IMG/VR virus record: IMGVR_UViG_3300049893_000934
Coordinates: 1 to 43,580 of that record
Reading direction: 5' to 3' (one strand)
Length of the DNA: 43,580 nt
Source: a virus
Shown here: positions 1-7,602 of the stretch, piece by piece
Position numbering within the stretch: the first letter of the stretch is position 1
Layout of the letters: each line of letters opens with the position of its first letter
Made by a program: the position numbers and the translations under genes
The notes under the pieces: generated by a model
Database searches by the model: none
What the model was told of the DNA's origin: nothing
Seen by the model: only the letters and a program-made list of their open reading frames with translations

Positions 1-127
1 TACCCGTTAATACCTATTAATACCTGCAAGTTCAAATCCCGGATATGCGGGGAAGAAATTTCTCTGTTTTCTTTTTTTCGCATATACTATAGAGTCCCTG
101 TATGGCGAAAAACAGAACTGTCGTTCC
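1..127. repeat. 127-bp direct terminal repeat, left copy
   Basis: The first 127 bases are identical to the last 127 bases of the window (43454-43580). They cover the upstream region of the first gene and its first nine codons. A 127-base identical overlap is what a de Bruijn assembler run with k=127 leaves on a circular contig, so I read this as an assembly closure and not a biological terminal repeat. The non-redundant unit is 43453 bp. Confidence 0.95.
60..88 (+). promoter_or_regulatory. putative promoter of the packaging/structural operon
   Basis: A -10-like TATACT (83-88) lies 17 nt after a weak -35-like TTCTCT (60-65), behind a pyrimidine-rich run. The predicted start falls around 95-97, only about 5-7 nt before the ATG at 102, so the transcript would be nearly leaderless. 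The AGTCCCTG motif (93-100) covers the predicted transcription start. The -10 is good and the -35 is poor. Confidence 0.45.
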
Positions 128-581
128 TTCTGTAGAAGACATACGAGCAAGGATGCAGGCGCAAGCAGCAGGGCAAGTCCCTGATAGCATTGAAGTCATT
201 GCCCTGAAGAAGCAGGTGGAATTGCTACAAGGTCAGGTAGCAGTGATGAGTGATGCTAAGAAGTTAAACCCTGCGGAGTTACGCTTAGGCCTGGATAACA
301 TATTGAAGAAGTATGGTGTGGAGCCCGCAGAGGAAGTGGTGAAGTTGTTGATGCCGAATGAGAATGGAGAGTATCAATTGACACCCAAGGAGCGGACTGC
401 TTATTGGTTGGAACTGATGCAATACAGGATGCCCAAGTTGCGTGCAATGGAACACAGTGGGAAGGTAGACCAGGAGCTTACACTAGTAGTGATGAAGTTC
501 TCAACTGGTGAGGAAGTGATTAGAAAGCCGTTGAAATTTGAGAAGGATAACTCGATTGAGGTAGAAGTAACTAAATCATGA
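102..581 (+). CDS. putative terminase small subunit
   Basis: 159 aa. It sits directly upstream of a small zinc-finger-like gene and TerL, the usual place for the small terminase that recognises DNA and feeds it to TerL. The N-terminal third has a short helical/coiled stretch (about residues 30-50). The middle (about 60-120) contains helical segments of the pattern KYGVEPAEEVVKLL followed by LTPKERTAYWLELMQY and PKLRA, which resemble helix-rich small terminase proteins of other podoviruses. The start ATG follows the predicted promoter after only a few bases and has no Shine-Dalgarno sequence. Function is inferred mainly from position and general resemblance. No diagnostic motif is visible. Confidence 0.6.
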   Translation: MAKNRTVVPSVEDIRARMQAQAAGQVPDSIEVIALKKQVELLQGQVAVMSDAKKLNPAELRLGLDNILKKYGVEPAEEVVKLLMPNENGEYQLTPKERTAYWLELMQYRMPKLRAMEHSGKVDQELTLVVMKFSTGEEVIRKPLKFEKDNSIEVEVTKS

Positions 582-808
582 TCACGATATATTATCACTG
601 TAAGGCTTGCGGTTTGGTCAAAAGACCCGTTGAGGTCCCCGCAAGACCATCTGAGCAAGACCTAAAGGAATGGATGGAGATAGTAAAGCAAAGAGTGGCA
701 GATGACCACACGATGAAGTCTCTTACCTGTGAGTCAAGGCATTGCGATTTACTTATCCCGGTGCCACCGGCTGGTGGTGAAAAAACCTGGATTGGAATGC
801 AAGTATGA
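578..808 (+). CDS. small Cys-rich (zinc-finger-like) protein
   Basis: 76 aa, linked to both neighbours by ATGA overlaps (its ATG overlaps the previous stop, and its stop overlaps the TerL ATG), so it is certainly part of the packaging operon and translationally coupled. Two cysteine pairs, HCKACG near residues 7-12 and CESRHC near 50-55, could bind one zinc ion. I do not recognise a family. A nucleic-acid or terminase-binding accessory role would fit the context but is inference. Confidence 0.75.
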   Translation: MITIYYHCKACGLVKRPVEVPARPSEQDLKEWMEIVKQRVADDHTMKSLTCESRHCDLLIPVPPAGGEKTWIGMQV

Positions 809-2187
809 AGGTAACACTCCCCTATAACTTTAAGCCCCGCTCCTACCAGTCGTTGCTATGGAACTACATGGAGACGAAGATAGGGGAACCAGCGATACCT
901 GAGGGTGAATCTGGGAAGAGGGCAGTTGCAGTATGGCATCGTCGCGCTGGTAAGGATGTAATGGCGATTAACATTGTCGCGACAAAGATCTTTGAGCGCC
1001 CGGGGTTGTATTGGCACTTGCTACCTACCTACAAACAAGGGCGTGCGATTGTATGGAACGGCTTTACTAAGGAGGGGAGGAAGTTCATCGATCACTTTCC
1101 ACCTGAGATCGTGCAGTCGAAGAACAAGACGGAGATGAGTATCGACTTCATTAATGGGGCGAGATACCAGGTGATTGGAACGGATGACATTGATTCGCTA
1201 GTAGGCACAAACCCAGTAGGGTGTATCTTCTCTGAGTATAGCCTTCAGGACCCAGGTGCATGGGATTATTTGCGACCAATCTTGGCTGAGAATGGTGGAT
1301 GGGCATTGTTCATTTACACGATGCGTGGAAAGAACCATGGGTATAACATGTTGAGGATGGCGGAGGGGAACCCAAAGTGGTTTCACCAGGTGTTAGTGGC
1401 TGGAAGTAGTGGGACGAAGAGAGATGATGGGACGCCAGTAATTAGTGATGCACAGATTCAGGATGAGCGTGATGCAGGGATGCCGGAGGAAATGATCCAG
1501 CAAGAGTTCTTCTGCTCGGCAGATGCTCCTCTCGTGGGTGCATATTATGGTCCCCAGATGGCAAGGTTGGATAGCCTACATCGCATTGGGAAGGTTGATT
1601 GGGAGCCGAGATTGCCGGTGCATACAAGTTGGGATTTGGGCATGGATGATGAGACGGTAATTTGGTTCATGCAAGAATACGGGAACGAAGTGCGGGTGAT
1701 TGATCACATTAAGAAGAGCGGTGAGGGATTGAGTCACTATGTGCGATTGTTGCGTGGCCAGGTAGAGGGATATGAGCGGATGGCGGAGTATACCTATGGG
1801 AGGCATTATGCTCCTAATGATATTGAGGTAAGGGAATTAGGGACTGGAAAGTCACGTTGGGAGACCGCTAAGTCCCTGGGGCTCAAGTTTACTGTTGTTC
1901 ACAAGCACGAGGTTGAGGATCGGATTGAATCGACTAGGCAGATATTGCCATTGTGTTGGTTTGATGAGTCGAGGACAGACAGGGGCGTGCAGGCACTGAA
2001 GTCATATCGTAAGGAATGGGATGAGAAGAATAAGTCGTTTAGGTCAACGCCGCTACATGATTGGGCAAGTCATGACGCAGATGCCTTTGGTATGTATGCA
2101 ATTGGAAGGAAGAAGGTGATGATGGGTGAGAGGAAGGAACGACAGAAGACAACGATGGATGATCACCGCTATTTAGGCCGGTATTAA
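805..2187 (+). CDS. terL: terminase large subunit (packaging ATPase/nuclease)
   Basis: 460 aa, the usual length for TerL. The N-terminal ATPase has a Walker A variant WHRRAGKD (residues 44-51) and a Walker B-like stretch GCIFSEYSLQD. The C-terminal nuclease half begins near SWDLGMDDE with acidic residues expected for the RNase H-like metal site, and another Asp-rich segment (HDWASHDADAFG) lies close to the C-terminus. The enzyme translocates DNA into the prohead at the portal and cuts concatemers. It overlaps the upstream small gene by 4 bases. A promoter lies immediately downstream. The packaging type (headful, cos or short terminal repeat) cannot be read from the sequence alone. Confidence 0.95.
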   Translation: MKVTLPYNFKPRSYQSLLWNYMETKIGEPAIPEGESGKRAVAVWHRRAGKDVMAINIVATKIFERPGLYWHLLPTYKQGRAIVWNGFTKEGRKFIDHFPPEIVQSKNKTEMSIDFINGARYQVIGTDDIDSLVGTNPVGCIFSEYSLQDPGAWDYLRPILAENGGWALFIYTMRGKNHGYNMLRMAEGNPKWFHQVLVAGSSGTKRDDGTPVISDAQIQDERDAGMPEEMIQQEFFCSADAPLVGAYYGPQMARLDSLHRIGKVDWEPRLPVHTSWDLGMDDETVIWFMQEYGNEVRVIDHIKKSGEGLSHYVRLLRGQVEGYERMAEYTYGRHYAPNDIEVRELGTGKSRWETAKSLGLKFTVVHKHEVEDRIESTRQILPLCWFDESRTDRGVQALKSYRKEWDEKNKSFRSTPLHDWASHDADAFGMYAIGRKKVMMGERKERQKTTMDDHRYLGRY

Positions 2188-2195
2188 TTATCCAG

Positions 2196-2224
2196 TTTAC
2201 GGATAGTATAACTGGGCCTATAGT
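2196..2224 (+). promoter_or_regulatory. promoter TTTACG-17-TATAGT
   Basis: In the gap after TerL, TTTACG (2196-2201) and TATAGT (2219-2224) are separated by exactly 17 nt. The upstream 16 bases TAATTATCCAGTTTAC recur exactly before the capsid leader (5733-5748). Predicted +1 is about 2231, so the ATG at 2234 would begin an almost leaderless mRNA. Confidence 0.7.
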
Positions 2225-2233
2225 GATACTACT

Positions 2234-2473
2234 ATGGCTAAACGAAAAATTCCGGTGGATGTAGAAGAATTTCCGGCGGTTCCGATCGCCGTTGATACGG
2301 CAGGCGCGGACTCATCCACCGATGCGGACTCATCCACCGCGACGCCTGCCGTTGAGGAAGCGACGTCCGTGCCTGGCGACGCCCCTCCGTCTCCTGAGTC
2401 AAATGGAATTGGCCAGGAGACGTCCATTTCTGCAGAGGAAGAACGTTATGAAAACGGCTTCCCACGCCCGTAA
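2234..2473 (+). CDS. small acidic, low-complexity protein
   Basis: 79 aa, rich in Ala, Asp, Glu, Ser, Thr and Pro, so probably disordered. It begins 9 nt after the -10 box at 2219-2224, supporting this ATG. An internal tandem duplication (16 identical bases, period 18, at 2306-2321 and 2324-2339) encodes the repeated ADSST unit. The 3' end overlaps the next gene (2448) by 26 bases. No family recognised. A small acidic protein just before the portal could be a head-assembly accessory, but nothing in the sequence proves this. Confidence 0.65.
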   Translation: MAKRKIPVDVEEFPAVPIAVDTAGADSSTDADSSTATPAVEEATSVPGDAPPSPESNGIGQETSISAEEERYENGFPRP

Positions 2474-2912
2474 ATCGCCCTATGAGCTTGCAAAAGAAGT
2501 TTACAGGACTGAAGATTGCCCACGCACGTTGGATGAAGACATTGTGCATCATGTCGCTAACGGCTGGGTTCTTAGCCGTCCTGATATACTCCTGCTCGCT
2601 CGGCCAATTGACTCCCACGCTAGAAGGGAGTTTATTGTTGATCCTTCTCATGTGTTTCGTGGGTATTGTGATTGCTGGCATATCTACCTCCTTTGTGGCG
2701 ATCCTTCTGTGGCTTTCAAATTCGAGCCGATCCCACTTCCCTTCTACTCTTGGGAACGTGCCAACATACTGCAGTTTCACCCTCGAGAGGATGTAATACG
2801 TCATGAGAGCCTACTTACACCAGCAGATTGCAGGGGTCACGTGCTTCTTCAAGGGTGGCATGCCAAAACCCCCAACCCCTCCGCCGCCACCTGTCCCAGC
2901 CACCGCGGCTGA
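2448..2912 (+). CDS. conserved phage protein of unknown function upstream of portal
   Basis: 154 aa from the ATG at 2448. An upstream in-frame extension to 2292 would overlap the acidic protein much further and is unlikely. The segment with ARPID, WHIYLLCGD, PLPFYSWERANILQFHP resembles small conserved proteins found between terminase and portal genes in podoviruses. I recognise the pattern but know no function. The last ~17 codons overlap the next small gene in another frame, and the homologous core appears to end near the HPRED segment, so the C-terminal tail is less certain. There is no Shine-Dalgarno sequence. Confidence 0.7.
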   Translation: MKTASHARKSPYELAKEVYRTEDCPRTLDEDIVHHVANGWVLSRPDILLLARPIDSHARREFIVDPSHVFRGYCDCWHIYLLCGDPSVAFKFEPIPLPFYSWERANILQFHPREDVIRHESLLTPADCRGHVLLQGWHAKTPNPSAATCPSHRG

Positions 2913-3036
2913 TGCAGCGGCAAAGAATTATCAGGCGCAGCAGAGGAAGCGCGCTCTTGGGTTTAGTTCGACAATTTTGACTGGTGGAGTGGGTCCACCT
3001 GACGTAACAGCCGGTAAGACTCTTTTAGGCCAATGA
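2860..3036 (+). CDS. small proline-rich conserved phage protein
   Basis: 58 aa from the ATG at 2860. A start at 2803 would give 77 aa but lengthens the overlap with the previous gene. The N-terminus is a polyproline stretch (MPKPPTPPPPP). The C-terminal half carries STILTGGVG and GKTLLGQ, a pattern seen in short proteins next to the portal in many podoviruses. The stop overlaps the portal ATG (3033). Role unknown. A virion or head-assembly minor component is an inference from position. Confidence 0.7.
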   Translation: MPKPPTPPPPPVPATAADAAAKNYQAQQRKRALGFSSTILTGGVGPPDVTAGKTLLGQ

Positions 3037-4628
3037 CTGCCAACGACGTAATCAAGGAAACAGAATACCTCAAGTCAGAACGCTCAACTCGCGATTCTGT
3101 TTGGCAGGATATTCGTGAATTGGTTCGGCCGGCAACGCAGGACTTCAATCAGCAGACAAACCCGGGTGACGTAAGGACAACTAACGCTTATGACTCTACC
3201 GCGATCGACTCGTGCAAGGAACTAGCAGCTGGTCTCCACTCCTACCTCACATCGCCTTCGGAAAGGTGGTTTTCATTATGTGTAACTGGGTTCTCCCCAG
3301 ATCAGTATGATGAGGATGCACTTGCATGGCTTGAGGTTGTTTCGGATATCATCTATGGGCAGATGAACAGGCCATTGTCTGGGTTTCATACGTGTATGCA
3401 CGAATGCTTCCTTGACATTGCGGCTTTTGGAACGAGCACTCCATACCAGGAATACAAGGTGTCGAAGGGTGGTTTGATTTACAAGTCGTTTCCGATGGCA
3501 GACATTTACCTCAAGGAAGACAGTGATGGGATGGTAGACACTGTTGTCCGGAGGATTATGTGGGATAAACGACAGCTCATGCAGGAGTTTGAATCTCTCC
3601 CACCGAAGGTAAGCGAGAAAAAGGATCAGAACTTCAAGTTCGAGATTATTCATTGGGTGGGTCCACGTAAGAATCGGGTACCCGGCAATATGTCCAGTAA
3701 GAATAAGGCGTTTGGGTCTTACTGGGTTTGCGTGGATACGAAGGAGATGATTGAAGAGCGTGGGTATGACAGTTTGCCTTACCATCCTGGAAGGTGGGAG
3801 AAGCTTGCAGGCCAGGCTTATGGTGAAAGTCCTGCGTCTACCTGTTTGCCAGATATCCTGATGCTTAATGCCATGGAGCGCACGATCATTCGTGCCGGCC
3901 AGAAGCAAACCGACCCCCCTATCATCATGGATGACGAGGGATTCAGTTCTCCGATTAGCACAGCCCCGGGATCAATCATCTGGAAGGAACCTGGCACTGA
4001 GATGCCGGAAGCCATGCAATTTAAGGGGAATCTTCCATGGGCGGAAGAGAAAGCAGACCAGAAGCGTGAGCAAATCCGCAAATGCTTCCACGCTGATTGG
4101 TTGCGCATGGAGAAGGAAAACAAGGAGATGACTGCCTTCGAGGTGGCAGATCGCCGTAATGAGAAGTTGGGTCTTCTTAGTCCTAATCTAGGTCGCATCC
4201 ATGGGGAACAATTGGGACCACTTCTGAGTCGGAGTTATCAACTCCTTCATCAGCATAACCATTTTCCTCCCGCTCCGCCTAGCCTGCAAAAGAAGAGACT
4301 TAACGTAGTGTATGTGTCTCCTGCAGCAAGAGCGCAAATGGCCATTAAGGCCAATGAATCTGCCCGGTATGTGCAGGAAATGATTTCTGTCGGTGCAGTG
4401 AAACCTGAAGTTCTGGACTACATCGACTGGGATATGTTTGCTAAGAAACAGGCAGAATACCGTTCGATCACCCAGACTATCCTTCGTTCCTCTGAGGACG
4501 TTGAGGCAATTAGGAATGACCGTAAGCAGATGGAACAACTTGCTCAGATTTCTGCAGCTGCGGAGCCTGCAACTAAGGCATTGAAGAATGTTGCAGAAGC
4601 ACAATCTAAGGGGATGAATCTCGGATGA
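3033..4628 (+). CDS. portal (head-tail connector) protein, T7 gp8-like
   Basis: 531 aa, typical length. The N-terminal region (SERSTRDSVWQDIRELVRP, then Asn-Ala-Tyr-Asp-Ser-Thr and a GLHSYLTSP segment) is characteristic of the podovirus head-tail connector family (Pfam Head-tail_con, PF12236). Twelve copies form the ring at the unique vertex through which DNA enters and leaves, and to which TerL and the tail adaptor bind. The gene overlaps both neighbours by 4 bases, consistent with coupled translation. Confidence 0.93.
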   Translation: MTANDVIKETEYLKSERSTRDSVWQDIRELVRPATQDFNQQTNPGDVRTTNAYDSTAIDSCKELAAGLHSYLTSPSERWFSLCVTGFSPDQYDEDALAWLEVVSDIIYGQMNRPLSGFHTCMHECFLDIAAFGTSTPYQEYKVSKGGLIYKSFPMADIYLKEDSDGMVDTVVRRIMWDKRQLMQEFESLPPKVSEKKDQNFKFEIIHWVGPRKNRVPGNMSSKNKAFGSYWVCVDTKEMIEERGYDSLPYHPGRWEKLAGQAYGESPASTCLPDILMLNAMERTIIRAGQKQTDPPIIMDDEGFSSPISTAPGSIIWKEPGTEMPEAMQFKGNLPWAEEKADQKREQIRKCFHADWLRMEKENKEMTAFEVADRRNEKLGLLSPNLGRIHGEQLGPLLSRSYQLLHQHNHFPPAPPSLQKKRLNVVYVSPAARAQMAIKANESARYVQEMISVGAVKPEVLDYIDWDMFAKKQAEYRSITQTILRSSEDVEAIRNDRKQMEQLAQISAAAEPATKALKNVAEAQSKGMNLG

Positions 4629-4945
4629 GTGCACTCGATTCAAGACTAGACAAGTTCATGCGTGGGATATCCCACGCTTCTTCGTCTATACTTGGAAAGA
4701 CAACTGGCTTCTTTAAGACTCGGGAGCGGTATCGATTAGTGTTTTCTTCTCCTGAAGGTAGAGAGGTTTTGAGGCATATTATCAAGATGGGGCGAGTGCA
4801 TAAAAGCACTTACTCAAAGGCGGATAGAGATTTGACTTTAATACGTGAGGGAGAACGGCGGCTTGCCCTTACGATCCTGCGCATGTCATGCAAGGATTTT
4901 GATGAGCTGCAACAACTAATAGAGGAAACCCACGATGCCAGCTGA
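4625..4945 (+). CDS. Bbp19-like head-region protein
   Basis: 106 aa. The segment FSSPEGREVLRHIIKMGRVH followed by ...FREG-type residues (here IREGERRLALTILRM) matches what I know of the Bbp19 family of short phage proteins found between portal and scaffold in BPP-1-like podoviruses. Function in the family is not established. It overlaps the portal stop by 4 bases and the scaffold start by 11 bases. Confidence 0.75.
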   Translation: MSALDSRLDKFMRGISHASSSILGKTTGFFKTRERYRLVFSSPEGREVLRHIIKMGRVHKSTYSKADRDLTLIREGERRLALTILRMSCKDFDELQQLIEETHDAS

Positions 4946-5735
4946 ATGGTTACAACATGTTCCCGAAGACCTTCGTAATGAAGCGTCACTTGCACAAATT
5001 CAAGGTAAGGATTGGTCCGAAGCCGGTCCTGCTCTTGCTAAGAGTTACGTTAATGCTCAGAAGTTGATTGGGCAGAATCGTATTCCTGCCCCACAACAGA
5101 ATTGGGGTGAGAAGGAATGGGATGGTTTGTTTTCGCAACTTGGTCGTCCTGAGAAACCGGATGCTTACAAGTTTCCTGATGGCGTTCAACTCCCAAATGG
5201 CCTGAAGTTGGATGAGGAGAAGTTTGCCAAGGCTCGTGAGGTATTCCACAAGAGCGGTCTGTTACCGAAGCAGGCTGAAGCGGTGATGAAATACTACGCA
5301 GAGTCCCTGGCTTCCCAATCGCAGGCTGAAATGCAGCGGCAAGAAGCTGAACATGCTGCTGCAGTTAATAAACTGCGAACTGAACTTGGTGACAAGTATG
5401 ACGAAGGCGTGGATTTGGCCCGTAGCGTTGTTCGTCAATTCGGGTCTCCTGAGTTGATTGAATTCCTGAACACATCGAAATTGGGAGATCACCCTGAGAT
5501 GATTCGTGCCCTTATGAAGGTGGGCAAGGCAATGTCTGAAGATACTTCTCGTGGTAGTGGTAGTGGTCCTGGGTTTGTTTCTAACGCGACTGCGGCCAAA
5601 CAAGAGGTTTCTCGTTTGTCTGGCGATGCTGAGTTTCAGAAGATTCTTCAGGATCGTTCTCACCCCGGCCACAAGGACGCACTTGCTCGGTGGGAGCATA
5701 CCTTCAAGCTTGCTTACAGCGGCAAGTCTGAATAA
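4935..5735 (+). CDS. capsid assembly scaffold protein
   Basis: 266 aa, located directly before the major capsid gene. The N-terminus (residues 1-80) has the KSYVNAQKLIG and GRPEKPDAYKFP features common in phage scaffolds. The middle (about 110-160) is charged and helical (many Gln, Glu, Ala, Lys), as expected of a coiled-coil assembly chaperone. The C-terminus has DRSHPGHKDALARW, a motif seen in scaffold C-termini that contact the coat protein. The protein would fill the prohead and be released or cleaved at maturation. Confidence 0.85.
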   Translation: MPAEWLQHVPEDLRNEASLAQIQGKDWSEAGPALAKSYVNAQKLIGQNRIPAPQQNWGEKEWDGLFSQLGRPEKPDAYKFPDGVQLPNGLKLDEEKFAKAREVFHKSGLLPKQAEAVMKYYAESLASQSQAEMQRQEAEHAAAVNKLRTELGDKYDEGVDLARSVVRQFGSPELIEFLNTSKLGDHPEMIRALMKVGKAMSEDTSRGSGSGPGFVSNATAAKQEVSRLSGDAEFQKILQDRSHPGHKDALARWEHTFKLAYSGKSE

Positions 5736-5743
5736 TTATCCAG

Positions 5744-5771
5744 TTTACTTTCATTCAAGTCGTGTTAAGGT
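5744..5771 (+). promoter_or_regulatory. putative capsid-unit promoter
   Basis: TTTACT (5744-5749), preceded by the same 16 bases as at 2185-2200, with an extended -10-like TG-T-TAAGGT (-10 hexamer 5766-5771, spacer 16). The -10 is weaker than in the other promoters of the set. The shared upstream block and the position before a long leader support it. Together with the terminator at 7564-7597 it defines a separate capsid transcript. Confidence 0.55.
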
Positions 5772-5780
5772 GTAGATGTT

Positions 5781-5903
5781 GGACAACCTGATACGTCAGG
5801 TCTGACTGGAGCTGTGGGAAAGACACAGCACCCAAGTGAGTGGTCTCACTAGGAAGGGTCCGAAAGGGTAACCTGACCGCCGATAGTTCTGACACTATTT
5901 GCT
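5781..5903 (+). ncRNA. structured 5' leader RNA of the major capsid gene
   Basis: A 168-base gap contains no ORF but consecutive perfect hairpins: 5786-5801 (ACCTGA/TCAGGT, loop TACG), 5811-5829 (GCTGTG/CACAGC, 7-nt loop), 5835-5850 (AGTGAG/CTCACT, loop TGGT), a GAAA-capped short stem at 5859-5868, and 5883-5898 (ATAGT/ACTAT). GTCAGGT (5795-5801) can also pair perfectly with ACCTGAC (5871-5877), closing a multibranch junction and excluding the first hairpin. It ends next to the capsid ATG. I do not recognise a known riboswitch or ribozyme class. A cis-acting leader controlling capsid translation or mRNA stability is the best reading. Confidence 0.65.
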
Positions 5904-6824
5904 ATGAGTTTTCAGGTTGATACAGCATTGGTCCAGTCCTACAAGGCGAATGTCACCATCAAATTTCAGCAGCGCGTTTCGCGCTTGCGTCCTTACGTCC
6001 GCGTAGAGTCGCAGAACGCTGAGTTTGATTTTTACGATCGCATTGGGCCGACTGATGCTCAAGAAGTTCTGACTCGGCATGGGGATACTCCGCTCATCTC
6101 CACGCCACATGATCGCAGGCGCGTAGCGCTTCGCGATTTCGATTGGGCGGACATGATCGACAACAAGGACAAGTTGCGCATGCTCATTGATCCTACGTCC
6201 GCTTACACCCGCAACGCAGTTTCTGCGCTGTCTCGTAAGATTGACGACGTGATCATTGAGGCTGCGTTTGGAACGGCCTACACTGGTAAGACTGGAAGCA
6301 CTACTGTGGCTTTTGGTGCTGGTGTGACCGCTTCGTCCACAGTTGCGACGAACTACGTTGAAACCGGTACGGCCGCCAACTCCAACCTTACGGTTGCGAA
6401 GTTGCGTCGTGTGCGTTATCTCCTCGAGAAAGCGGAAGCGCTTGATGAAGAGGCAATGCTCGGTGGAGCGTATGACTTGTGTATCGCAGTTGATCCTTCC
6501 CAGAAACAAGCTCTCTTGCGTGACCCGCAAGTGACTAGCGCTGATTACAACAACGTTCGCGCTCTTGTTGATGGAAAGATTGACACCTACATGGGTTTCA
6601 AGTTCATCATGTTGAACCGGCTTCCGGTTGCTTCCAGCATTCGCTCATGCATTGCATGGGAGAAAGAAGGTTTGCTCCTGGCCGTTGCTGATGAAATCAA
6701 CGTTGATGTGGGTCCCCGGCGCGACAAGCGCAATTCGATCCAGGTCTACGTCAAGGGTTCCTTCAACAGCACCCGTATGTGGGAGGAAAAGGTCGTTAAG
6801 GTCAACTGCGACGAAACCGTTTAA
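5904..6824 (+). CDS. major capsid protein (Bbp17-like)
   Basis: 306 aa, after the scaffold gene. The pattern of a short N-arm with LVQSYKANVTIKFQQ, then RLRPYVRV, ISTPHDRRRVALRDFDWADM and DPTSAYTRNAVSALSRKIDD is that of the HK97-fold coat proteins of BPP-1-like podoviruses. It would form the icosahedral shell. It has its own leader RNA and probably its own promoter and downstream terminator, consistent with the high copy number needed. The reverse strand carries a long open frame here, which is a composition shadow. Confidence 0.9.
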   Translation: MSFQVDTALVQSYKANVTIKFQQRVSRLRPYVRVESQNAEFDFYDRIGPTDAQEVLTRHGDTPLISTPHDRRRVALRDFDWADMIDNKDKLRMLIDPTSAYTRNAVSALSRKIDDVIIEAAFGTAYTGKTGSTTVAFGAGVTASSTVATNYVETGTAANSNLTVAKLRRVRYLLEKAEALDEEAMLGGAYDLCIAVDPSQKQALLRDPQVTSADYNNVRALVDGKIDTYMGFKFIMLNRLPVASSIRSCIAWEKEGLLLAVADEINVDVGPRRDKRNSIQVYVKGSFNSTRMWEEKVVKVNCDETV

Positions 6825-6828
6825 GGTT

Positions 6829-7047
6829 ATGCCCGACTACATTGTTATCCTTCGTGAGTTACCTGCAGGTCAAGCAAGGCAGGCTGGGAGTGTCGGTGAT
6901 AATACGTTTGTGAGGAATCCGACCGTTAAATCGTTCCCCGACGAAATTTACCGATTCATGTGGAACTCAACAGCTGCCCAAAAGTTGACCATGATGCAGG
7001 ATCTTAATACCTCCATCACGAATAACGGTGGGGTTGCGGTCAACTAA
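6829..7047 (+). CDS. small conserved protein in the capsid unit
   Basis: 72 aa from the ATG at 6829, four bases after the capsid stop. Longer upstream in-frame starts lie inside the capsid gene and are rejected. The sequence shows an N-terminal beta-like MPDYIVILRELPAG and a charged middle, no membrane segment and no cysteines. It is not a family I can name. It is co-transcribed with capsid and the next protein and may be a minor head component. Confidence 0.65.
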   Translation: MPDYIVILRELPAGQARQAGSVGDNTFVRNPTVKSFPDEIYRFMWNSTAAQKLTMMQDLNTSITNNGGVAVN

Positions 7048-7055
7048 CTAACACT

Positions 7056-7532
7056 ATGGCAACGACAATTGACAATTACAGCACAGAGCTAGCTGCGGGG
7101 CGTCCCCCCAACTACGCTCCTCTCTCGCCCAACAAGTATGAAGGCCGCATGCGCATTTCGATGTTCACGCGTGTCTACACAACTGAGGCGGCCGGTGACG
7201 ACACTGCTTTGTGTGAGCTCCCCAAAGGCGCTCGCATCATCTCTGGTGTCGCTCAAGTTTCTGCAACGACTGGGTCTGCGACTCTGGCCTTCGGTCTTAT
7301 GGCCAAGGACGGGTCTGGATACCTCGATGCAGCTTTGTCCGTGGCTGACGACACCGCGATTCTGAAGGCAGCGGCTGCCATCACAACCACAGCTCAGGTA
7401 GCTCTTGCGGCGACTGTTGCTTTGAAATCTCTTTACGAGACTGAGAAGCAGCTTTACGTCACGGTTACCACTGCTGCGGCGGCGATGGCGGCTCAAACGC
7501 TGTCTGGCTGGATCCAATACGTGGTGGACTAA
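7056..7532 (+). CDS. probable capsid decoration/cement protein
   Basis: 158 aa, downstream of the coat gene and just before a terminator, the position of the cement protein in BPP-1-like phages. It is rich in Ala, Thr and Val with predicted beta structure (repeated VTVTTAAAA-like and GSATLAFGL segments), starts with the Met-Ala-Thr N-terminus common in abundant virion proteins, and has no enzymatic motif. A capsid-stabilising role is inferred from position and composition. I cannot confirm homology. Confidence 0.6.
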   Translation: MATTIDNYSTELAAGRPPNYAPLSPNKYEGRMRISMFTRVYTTEAAGDDTALCELPKGARIISGVAQVSATTGSATLAFGLMAKDGSGYLDAALSVADDTAILKAAAAITTTAQVALAATVALKSLYETEKQLYVTVTTAAAAMAAQTLSGWIQYVVD

Positions 7533-7563
7533 CCTCTTCGGAGTGGGTTGGTTGTAGTGGACT

Positions 7564-7597
7564 GGTGGTGGGTTCAGCGATGAGCCCACCACCTTTT
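7564..7597 (+). terminator. Rho-independent terminator after the capsid unit
   Basis: An 11-bp stem (7564-7574 with 7583-7593, core GGTGGTGGG/CCCACCACC, one G-T pair) with an 8-nt loop is followed by TTTT. It lies in the 70-bp gap between the decoration protein and the tail adaptor. It would end or attenuate the capsid transcript. The T-run is short, so read-through into the tail genes is likely. Confidence 0.7.
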
Positions 7598-7602
7598 GCG
7601 AT

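Noticed and set aside
2482-2796. 104-aa hydrophobic frame
   Set aside because: Nested in the better-supported 2448-2912 gene, which resembles known podovirus proteins; the hydrophobicity can arise from the shifted frame. Mentioned only as a possible overlap gene.
3276-3908. 210-aa minus-strand frame within portal
   Set aside because: Antisense shadow; portal is clear on the plus strand.
5781-5903. Hammerhead, HDV, twister or pistol ribozyme in the capsid leader
   Set aside because: I looked for CUGANGA/GAAA cores and other signatures; fragments such as CCGAAAGG occur, but the conserved cores do not line up.
5895-6530. 211-aa open frame on the minus strand opposite the capsid gene
   Set aside because: Antisense shadow of a well-supported coat gene; no promoter, neighbour or family match.
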